Positions 58,656-64,000 of a stretch of DNA of 64,000 nt are shown here, piece after piece (position 1 is the first letter of the stretch; every line of letters starts with the position of its first letter). The position numbers and the translations under genes were made by a program. The DNA comes from Candidatus Obscuribacterales bacterium (GTDB lineage: Bacteria; Cyanobacteriota; Vampirovibrionia; Obscuribacterales; Obscuribacteraceae), in the NCBI GenBank assembly GCA_019745415.1, contig JAIETF010000050.1, positions 1-64,000 on the forward strand, in the 5' to 3' direction. The notes beneath the pieces were generated by a model. That model had not been told where the DNA came from. It did not search any database and saw only the letters and a program-made list of their open reading frames with translations.

Positions 58656-60803
58656 TCAAGCTTCGCGCTCAAAGATATTGAGCTGCACATGACTGCTCTC
58701 TTTTCGATTAACTTTTGTACTCTTTGGGCTTCTCGGCACACTCAATATAGAGGCTTGCTCTATCGACTTTTCAGAATGAAAGTTGCCGGCAAGCTCAGCT
58801 CTATCACCGACATCCTTCATATCAGCAAGTTCTCTCAAAAACTGCAACGTGTCCGCTTCTTCAATCGACTTATCTTTGCGAATGCGGAGTATACGGGGAA
58901 AGCGAACCGCCACCCCGGACTTATGACGGCTGCTCAGCTGAATCGCTTCAAAAGCCAGTTCAAAGACAAGAGCCGGTCTAACACTGCGCACCGGTCCAAA
59001 CTTGTCGACAGTATTAGCTTTGACAAAACGATCAACTTCTTTCATCTCTTCATCGCTAAGTCCCGAGTATGCCTTTGCCACCGAAACCAGCTTGCCCTCG
59101 TGCCAGAGCGCGAAAGTATAATCACTATAGAGCGACGCCCTTCGTCCATGTCCTCTCTGGGCTGCCACTAGAACAGCATCGACTGTATAAGGGTCAACCT
59201 TCCATTTCCACCAATCGTTACCCTTGCGACCAATACCATAGCAAGAGCCGAGCCGCTTGAGCATCAAGCCCTCGACCTTCATGAGCCGACTTTGCTGACG
59301 CAAAGCATAGGCATCGCTCAAGCTGAGCGGTCCGAGTTCTGGAGAGTAACGCAAGCGGGGACTGAGGGCTCCGGCACAGCTTGGTCTATCAAGGCAAGCG
59401 CCGGGTGTCAGTAGCTTCTGCAAAAGCTGCTTTCTAACTTCTAGGGCATGCAGGCGCAGGTCTTGTCCTTCATATTCAAGCAAATCGAAAGCCATGAAAA
59501 CACAGGGTACCTCATCCAAGAGGCGCGCCCCGATATTCCCTTCTTTACGGTTCAAGCGCTTCTGCAAATGGGCAAAGGGCAGAACGTCACCTTCTCGAAA
59601 GGCAAGAATCTCACCATCAAGAACTGTGCCATCAGGCAGCACTGAAGCTGCTTTTGAAATTTCAGGAAAAGTCTCGGTAACTAACTCTTCACCACGCGAC
59701 CAAATAAAAACCTGGCCGGCTCGCTTGACCAATTGACTGCGAATGCCGTCCCATTTCCATTCGATGCTGAAAGGCAAAGTTTTATCGACTGATTTAGAAG
59801 CTGGTTCCAAAAGCTGGTCTGCCACTTGTTCTAGGACCGCGACGTTAGCCGGTTCCAAAAGCTGGTCTGCCACCTGTTCTAAAGCCCCTTCGACCGAGAA
59901 GAGAGAAGCAGCGCCTGGAGTGCTTTTGGCTGTAAGAGGATGGGCCAGGAAAAATGGATAGGGAGCGGCGGGAGAACGTTCAACACCTTCCTTACTGATG
60001 AGCCGCTGGAAGGCTTGCACCTCAGGCTTATACGAAATGAGTCTCTCTTGCAGAACGGCCTCGCTGAGTCCTGAATAACGACTGAGAGCTCTTATCACCA
60101 GCTTCTCAGAAACTCCCACTCTAAAGCCTCCGGTTAAGAGCTTACCCAACAAGAATCTCTCGGTCTGATTGAATTTCTGGTAAAGAACAGTGAGTGCAAT
60201 GAATATCTCTTTTTCAGGCAAACCCCGCAGGCGATCGAGGAAGGGTACCAGAAGCGAGAGTTCAGTAGAAACTGAAGCATAGTCAAGGTCATTAGCAAAG
60301 AGAGTCATCTGGGTAACTAAAGTAGAATTTGAATTTATATTCGACTTTGAATCTGCATTAGGCTTATCTGAATTATATTTAGAGTTAGAGCCAGAGCCAG
60401 AGCCAGAACCAGCACCAGAGCCAGAGCCAGAGCCAGAACCAGAGCCAGAGCCAGAGTGCTTTGCCGTAGAACAAAATTCTTCAGCCTGGGCGGTGAGAAC
60501 ATCTGTATCGAGCTCTAGAGTCTGTGGAAGCAGCAAGGATACACATTCAGCCAAGTCGCCGACATTGTCATAGCATTCTTGAAACAGCCAGGGCAGCGAA
60601 TTCATACCGGCATGTTGCATACAAAACCGGCGCAACTGAGTAGAAGAAACCAGCCTGCCAAGCTTGCGACCAGATAAGAAGAAAAGAGCCCAAACTAGAC
60701 TCTCAGGCGGTGCCGAGCGAAAGTAATCCTCCATGGCCTTGAGCTTGGCTTCTTGGGCAGTGTTATTGTCCAACTCAGTGAAAAGCCTGGCGAACTCTTT
60801 CAT
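58656..60803 (-). CDS. ATP-dependent DNA ligase (ligase-associated repair cluster)
   Basis: A 715-residue ATP ligase (family normally about 530-560). The N-terminal DNA-binding domain (1-300) is interrupted at about 116-160 by a Ser-Gly repeat then an Asn/Ser/Lys-rich stretch. The adenylation domain begins near 335 with catalytic Lys350 in EWKWDGIRS, and later has SRGEELVTETFPEI, VLDGEILAF, GLMLKR and WWKWK motifs. The OB-fold follows, and the protein ends in a Lys/Ser-rich tail. A duplicated segment LEQVADQLLEPA occurs twice, 16 residues apart, just before the adenylation domain. It overlaps the exonuclease by four bases. Confidence 0.92.
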   Translation of the reverse strand: MKEFARLFTELDNNTAQEAKLKAMEDYFRSAPPESLVWALFFLSGRKLGRLVSSTQLRRFCMQHAGMNSLPWLFQECYDNVGDLAECVSLLLPQTLELDTDVLTAQAEEFCSTAKHSGSGSGSGSGSGSGAGSGSGSGSNSKYNSDKPNADSKSNINSNSTLVTQMTLFANDLDYASVSTELSLLVPFLDRLRGLPEKEIFIALTVLYQKFNQTERFLLGKLLTGGFRVGVSEKLVIRALSRYSGLSEAVLQERLISYKPEVQAFQRLISKEGVERSPAAPYPFFLAHPLTAKSTPGAASLFSVEGALEQVADQLLEPANVAVLEQVADQLLEPASKSVDKTLPFSIEWKWDGIRSQLVKRAGQVFIWSRGEELVTETFPEISKAASVLPDGTVLDGEILAFREGDVLPFAHLQKRLNRKEGNIGARLLDEVPCVFMAFDLLEYEGQDLRLHALEVRKQLLQKLLTPGACLDRPSCAGALSPRLRYSPELGPLSLSDAYALRQQSRLMKVEGLMLKRLGSCYGIGRKGNDWWKWKVDPYTVDAVLVAAQRGHGRRASLYSDYTFALWHEGKLVSVAKAYSGLSDEEMKEVDRFVKANTVDKFGPVRSVRPALVFELAFEAIQLSSRHKSGVAVRFPRILRIRKDKSIEEADTLQFLRELADMKDVGDRAELAGNFHSEKSIEQASILSVPRSPKSTKVNRKESSHVQLNIFEREA
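59803..59881. repeat. 48 bp in-frame tandem duplication in the ligase gene
   Basis: A 31 bp block starting GGTTCCAAAAGCTGG recurs (59803-59833 and 59851-59881) with one mismatch and a 48 bp period, duplicating 16 codons (LEQVADQLLEPA plus flanks). The reading frame is kept. Confidence 0.8.
60391..60456. repeat. hexanucleotide microsatellite in the ligase gene
   Basis: Eleven 6 bp units of CCAGAG (with variants CCAGAA and CCAGCA) give a Ser-Gly run near residues 116-137. Six-base units preserve frame, so the length can vary without frameshift. Confidence 0.85.
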
Positions 60804-62203
60804 TCGCCCTCCTCAAAGCGGGTCTGAAGGTCATTAGCCTCAAGTCCATGTTCACGCAAGAACCGCACCAAGGCACCGGAAGAACCATGTGTCACAAGAA
60901 CTGAAGTGGCGCCGGTGGCAAAAATAGTACTTGTCAGTGACTGCCAATCAGCATGATCACTCAATACAAAACCCCTATCTACATTGCGGCGACGACGTTG
61001 CCCTCTTACTTGCATCCAACCACTGGCAAATCCAAGCGATATATTGGCACTGCGAGCCAGCTTACTTTCAGCTAAAGCGGGCGGGGCAATAATCAATGCG
61101 CCACCGTTCTTGACTGCAGACAAACTGTCGGCGCTCTCAAACTCTCTCGAGCGGGCAGAATCAAGATTCAATTGAGAAGCACCCAAGTTAGACTGGTAAG
61201 TATCTGAATTCAATTGCGATCCCCCTGAAGAGAAATCGTCTAGTAGAGCTTGTCCACCGGCTGAAGACAGAGTTTCAGACTGTCGACCCATCAACTTATA
61301 GTCGGGAAATTCCACTCCGGCATGGCGATAGATTTCACAAAGTGAATGCACGGCGGGGTGCACAACGATCGGTCCAGGAAAACTACCAGACGCATCCTCT
61401 GCTAGCGCGCCGGACAAAGAAAGTTGCCTGAGCGCGGTGAGCACACGTTGCGCCTTTCCAAGGCTATAAGCAAGAAGTAATGCACTTTTCCCAACACGAG
61501 CGCACTCTGACCACCAGTCAAATATCTCAGCTACAACCTCTATAGTTGTCCTAAATTTGTAGATTGGCAAAGCAAAAGTAGACTCGGTTATGAAAGTGTC
61601 GCATTGAACCAATTCAAAGGGCTCGCAAGTCAGATCATCTAACTCTAAAGTTGATATGTCACTCAATGACGAGACAAGGCTAGACGTTTTAGCTGCCGAC
61701 AAAAACTGCTCTTGGGAGCTATTATCTGCACTAGCGATATTCTTACTATTGGAGAGGCTGTCTTCTGAGGTGCCGCCCTTACTGACTTTACTAAGCTTAT
61801 AATCACCCGAAACCACAGTGATCTTACCCTTATGTTCGATTCTAACTTGAGCACTACCCAGAATATGTCCTGCCGGGTGCAGGCTCACCCTAACATCCGA
61901 AAAATTGACTGTCTGGCTGTAAGGCACTGAGTGCATCTGGACACTCTGCCCACAACCTAGAACTGCGCCATTCTCAAACAGAGGCATTGCAGAGCTGGTT
62001 GCCTGCGCAAACCTATGCTGCATAATTTTTACGGTACTAGGATGCGCGAAATACTCTGCCGATCCAACCCGAGCATGATCAGAATGCCCATGGGTGATGA
62101 CTGCCCTATCAACCGATGCCCAGGGGTCTATGTAGAAATCACCGGCAGGACAATACAAGCCCTTTTCAGTTAGATGCACCAACTCATCGAAACAGCTGCT
62201 CAT
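60800..62203 (-). CDS. ligase-associated MBL-fold DNA exonuclease
   Basis: A 467-residue metallo-beta-lactamase/beta-CASP nuclease (SNM1/Pso2-like group). HGHSDH is at 39-43, SGDYKLS near 133 and HPAGHILGS near 110, with a second half containing HADWQSL and VLVTHGSS. The family is usually about 330-340 residues. Two Ser/Asn/Leu-rich insertions (about 139-190 and 308-366, the latter with SQLNSDTY and SQLNLDSA) account for the excess. It is probably a 5' exonuclease processing ends for the ligase, whose gene overlaps its stop by four bases. It is first in the cluster. Confidence 0.9.
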   Translation of the reverse strand: MSSCFDELVHLTEKGLYCPAGDFYIDPWASVDRAVITHGHSDHARVGSAEYFAHPSTVKIMQHRFAQATSSAMPLFENGAVLGCGQSVQMHSVPYSQTVNFSDVRVSLHPAGHILGSAQVRIEHKGKITVVSGDYKLSKVSKGGTSEDSLSNSKNIASADNSSQEQFLSAAKTSSLVSSLSDISTLELDDLTCEPFELVQCDTFITESTFALPIYKFRTTIEVVAEIFDWWSECARVGKSALLLAYSLGKAQRVLTALRQLSLSGALAEDASGSFPGPIVVHPAVHSLCEIYRHAGVEFPDYKLMGRQSETLSSAGGQALLDDFSSGGSQLNSDTYQSNLGASQLNLDSARSREFESADSLSAVKNGGALIIAPPALAESKLARSANISLGFASGWMQVRGQRRRRNVDRGFVLSDHADWQSLTSTIFATGATSVLVTHGSSGALVRFLREHGLEANDLQTRFEEGE

Positions 62204-62222
62204 TTAGCCCCAAAGGAAATAA

Positions 62223-62251
62223 CTAATATCGACATTTTGACAGTATCTCAA
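62223..62251 (-). promoter_or_regulatory. putative promoter of the ligase-associated repair cluster
   Basis: On the minus strand TTGAGA (62251-62246) is followed by a 17 bp spacer and TATTAG (62228-62223), about 20 bases before the exonuclease ATG. I see no clear LexA box. Confidence 0.4.
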
Positions 62252-62303
62252 AAAAGGCTGAACGCTGGCGGAACAGTAAGATAAAAATGGCAAATCAATC
62301 GAA

Positions 62304-63545
62304 TTAAGCGCGCAATTTGACCATGAGCGGTGTCACAAAAGCTCGAATTAATGCTGAACCTATGTAATCTGAAGCTAAGCATATCGAGACCGGACCTGCA
62401 ATATTGTCGCCGAATCTAGAGTCATCCGCGGCAGAGTCGCGAGATTGCAATTTAAGAGTGTTCTCTTCGAAGAACTCCAAAACAGCTGGGTCATATTGTC
62501 GGTAAGGATTAACAGCCAGATAATATTGCATTGTCTTTCGAGAAATGCCGCCAAATAGACCATAAACAAATCCTTTGAAACTACTCAACAGAATTTTGAC
62601 CATTGCCAAATTCTTACCGTCTGCCTCACTAGACGCCTGGCAATACTGACAGTCGAAGTAAAGGCAGCCTTCTGCATCTGTTGGGGCTCCTTCTCTTGGT
62701 CCTTTCTCCGGCTCGGGAGTTCTCAGCTGGATTCTTCCTCCTGCTAGTGTAACAATTAGCTCATCAAGCTCTAATTCAGTAATAATGGCATTAAGCTGCT
62801 CCGGCTCGATTCCTGTTTCAGCAAGTAGCTGGTCAAGTGATAAAGCACCGCCTTCAAGAAGGGCAAGAATCTGAGACTCTTGCTCTGAAAGTGTTCGAGA
62901 TTGGTGATCTTCATCAGTTTGCGAACGCTCTTCAGCAAGCGGGATGCAAATTACTTCTTCTGATTTTGAATCAGTAGTACTATCGCCAACATCAGATTTA
63001 TCATCTTGTGAAAATGCCGAAAGAGCCTGCTCATAGAACTCTTCATCACGAGGGCTTTGCCAGCGCGGTGTGACAAGACTTCTCTTCCTAAAGGTATCTA
63101 GGAAATGTACGGTACCTATTTCGATGGAGTGAAAGTCATTGCCCCATGCTTGTCTATCTAAAGCAGCCATGATGCTTCGGCTGATATGCAAAGCACTTGA
63201 TGGCGAAACTCCTACGAATTGCGAGATAGTAGCTGAATTGACAAAGGCTCTATGATCGAAAAGCCAAAGAGCACCTATCCAAGCCCTTAGCTTTCTGACT
63301 CGATGGAAGAATGTCTTTGCCGTTATCGAGCAGGTTTTCTTGCACGAAATGCAATAAAGTGAACGTTTTTCATTTCGCTCTGAAACTTCAAAAGAGCCAC
63401 AAAGCCGACAGAATAATAGTCTTCTTCTCTGAAACTCTTCAAAAAGCCAGAGCCAACAAGTCTTTTCGTCTGGAAAACAAATTTCAAAATCCGCCCAAAC
63501 TTTCTTTACGAAGTCTGAATATGAATTATCTGGTGATTTCAACAT
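62304..63545 (-). CDS. IS1595-like zinc-ribbon/DprA-winged-helix chimera
   Basis: A 413-residue protein. The N-terminus (about 46-105) is an IS1595/ISXO2-type transposase zinc ribbon: Cys46-x2-Cys49, Cys65-x2-Cys68, then TAKTFFHRVRKLRAWIGALWLFD. An HTH-like stretch, ISQFVGVSPSSALHISRSI, follows. An acidic linker (165-215) leads to a winged helix (219-276, LEGGALSLDQLLAETGIEPE, ALELDEL-type turns) like the DprA C-terminal domain. CxxC (299-302) and FKGFVYGLFGGISRKTMQYY (about 323-342) resemble the transposase C-terminal tail, but no DDE core is evident. GGGAGGTGA lies before the ATG. It is likely a domesticated DNA-binding or regulatory protein; the function is unknown. Confidence 0.65.
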   Translation of the reverse strand: MLKSPDNSYSDFVKKVWADFEICFPDEKTCWLWLFEEFQRRRLLFCRLCGSFEVSERNEKRSLYCISCKKTCSITAKTFFHRVRKLRAWIGALWLFDHRAFVNSATISQFVGVSPSSALHISRSIMAALDRQAWGNDFHSIEIGTVHFLDTFRKRSLVTPRWQSPRDEEFYEQALSAFSQDDKSDVGDSTTDSKSEEVICIPLAEERSQTDEDHQSRTLSEQESQILALLEGGALSLDQLLAETGIEPEQLNAIITELELDELIVTLAGGRIQLRTPEPEKGPREGAPTDAEGCLYFDCQYCQASSEADGKNLAMVKILLSSFKGFVYGLFGGISRKTMQYYLAVNPYRQYDPAVLEFFEENTLKLQSRDSAADDSRFGDNIAGPVSICLASDYIGSALIRAFVTPLMVKLRA

Positions 63546-63626
63546 AGTCTTTCACCTCCCTTCGTTTAGCAGCAGCTTTTTATATAGACGGCTTTTCGGA
63601 AGAAAAAGTTCAAAGAAATTTTGTTA

Positions 63627-63662
63627 GATTTTGGATTAACCGAATTCGGTTAATCCAAAATC
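63627..63662. promoter_or_regulatory. perfect 36 bp palindrome between divergent genes
   Basis: An uninterrupted 18+18 base palindrome whose centre reads TTAACCGAATTCGGTTAA. It sits 82 bp upstream of the chimera gene and overlaps the -35 region of the SDR promoter. It is the largest symmetrical element in the window, suited to a dimeric (or dimer-of-dimers) regulator, or a cruciform. Confidence 0.75.
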
Positions 63663-63679
63663 CGCATTACGGCGGAGAT

Positions 63680-63685
63680 TATAAT
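63680..63685 (+). promoter_or_regulatory. -10 element of the SDR gene
   Basis: A perfect TATAAT. The -35 position 17-18 bp upstream (63656-63662) has no good match and falls in the right end of the palindrome, as in activator-dependent or operator-covered promoters. On the other strand TATATA (63581-63586) may be the -10 of the chimera gene. Confidence 0.5.
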
Positions 63686-63741
63686 GACCAAGACTGACAT
63701 TAATTCACAGCCACTTGGCATCACCCGGGTTAAAACCAACT

Positions 63742-64000
63742 ATGGAACTATCTCTAAAAGGGAAAAAAGCACTCATAACTGGCGCGAGCTACGGTCTCGG
63801 CTACTCTTGCGCAAAGGTCTTAGCGGAAGAAGGCGTCGATCTGGCAATTTGCGGTAGGGACAAAGACAAAGTTCAAAATGCTGCAAGAGAGTTGGCAAGC
63901 AATACTAGTGCAAGAGTTTTGGGCATCAGAGCAGATCTGACTGTTCCTTGTGACTTAAGCTCACTAGTGGAACAAGCCAATAGCTTTTTAGGAGATATAG
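63742..64000 (+). CDS. short-chain dehydrogenase/reductase, 5' part (cut by window end)
   Basis: Eighty-six codons are visible before the window ends. They begin MELSLKGKKALITGASYGLG, giving the SDR cofactor motif TGxxxGxG (TGASYGLG) at 14-21, then LAEEGVDLAICGRDKDKV with an Arg typical of NADP(H) preference, and IRADLT (the Asp that contacts adenine). The catalytic Ser-Tyr-Lys would lie further on. It resembles FabG-like oxidoreductases. The Shine-Dalgarno is weak; the divergent promoter and palindrome upstream suggest specific control. Confidence 0.88.
   Translation, partial: MELSLKGKKALITGASYGLGYSCAKVLAEEGVDLAICGRDKDKVQNAARELASNTSARVLGIRADLTVPCDLSSLVEQANSFLGDI

Noticed and set aside
60391-60456. 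CRISPR-like array from the regular repeats
   Set aside because: The units are 6 bp without spacers and lie in frame inside the ligase gene.
62204-62303. LexA (SOS) box upstream of the repair cluster
   Set aside because: I see neither the Gram-positive CGAAC-N4-GTTCG type nor a cyanobacterial-type box; only direct GAAC words.
63683-63856. Frame starting at ATG 63683 overlapping the SDR gene
   Set aside because: It is out of frame with the clear SDR coding sequence and its start lies inside the -10 element.

Overview
This window looks like a chromosomal segment of a non-photosynthetic relative of cyanobacteria, most likely an Obscuribacter-like member of the Vampirovibrionia/Melainabacteria. 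That placement is an inference. It rests on the mix of SMC-ScpA-ScpB with SepF, a dapA-rnj (RNase J) pair as in cyanobacteria, a PspA/Vipp1 protein, many TPR proteins, a stand-alone protein made of MshEN-like repeats, and frequent TTG/GTG starts in DNA of roughly even base composition. No rRNA, CRISPR array, prophage or intact insertion sequence is visible. There is one tRNA, tRNA-Thr(CGT).

Layout. 1-6.3 kb: pspA and tgt overlap tail to tail, followed by an exported TPR protein, an SGNH-like exported protein and an MshEN-repeat protein. 6.4-13.3 kb: a consensus promoter drives smc-scpA-scpB-ispD, nearly all overlapping or abutting, then sepF; this is a chromosome segregation, isoprenoid and division block. 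13.6-15.7 kb: a TetR regulator and a QueG-like iron-sulfur/SCP2 fusion share three similar upstream boxes. 15.8-22.3 kb: a tight minus-strand operon, M16 peptidase-dut-dapB-dapA-rnj-mnmH. 22.35-22.87 kb: a 519 bp gene-free stretch dense in inverted repeats, a candidate structured RNA. 22.9-28.7 kb: a CHAP-like protein, tRNA-Thr, a membrane protein, an SGNH hydrolase overlapping a flavoprotein disulfide reductase, a DUF2156 protein and an alpha/beta hydrolase. 28.8-38.9 kb: a TPR protein, serC-serA, an orphan adenine methylase, another TPR protein, an FeS photolyase (PhrB type), an M28 peptidase and two unknowns, ending in two hairpins. 39-54 kb: mostly membrane and repeat proteins (spermidine-synthase-like membrane fusion, glycine-rich repeat protein, RDD-TPR fusion, POT transporter, pgi, APC permease, a 936-residue LRR protein, an AhpD-like protein).

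54.2-62.3 kb holds the complete ligase-associated DNA repair cluster: MBL exonuclease, ATP-dependent ligase, Lhr-like DEXH helicase and PdeM phosphoesterase, followed by a Tat-exported DUF1460 amidase. The ligase and the exonuclease carry low-complexity insertions. The ligase insertion is encoded by an 11-unit hexanucleotide array, and the ligase also carries a 48 bp tandem duplication. Directly upstream is a gene that looks like an IS1595-type transposase whose catalytic core has been replaced by a DprA-type winged helix. Its divergent neighbour is an SDR gene cut by the window end, and a perfect 36 bp palindrome lies between them. These last elements are the most unusual part of the window.

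Starts were moved from the longest open frame wherever a ribosome binding site or neighbouring gene argued for it (pspA, sepF, dapA, the SGNH hydrolase, the DUF2156 protein, serA, the small TPR protein at 39 kb, the glycine-rich protein, the POT transporter and pgi). All functional names come from reading motifs by eye, without database searches.
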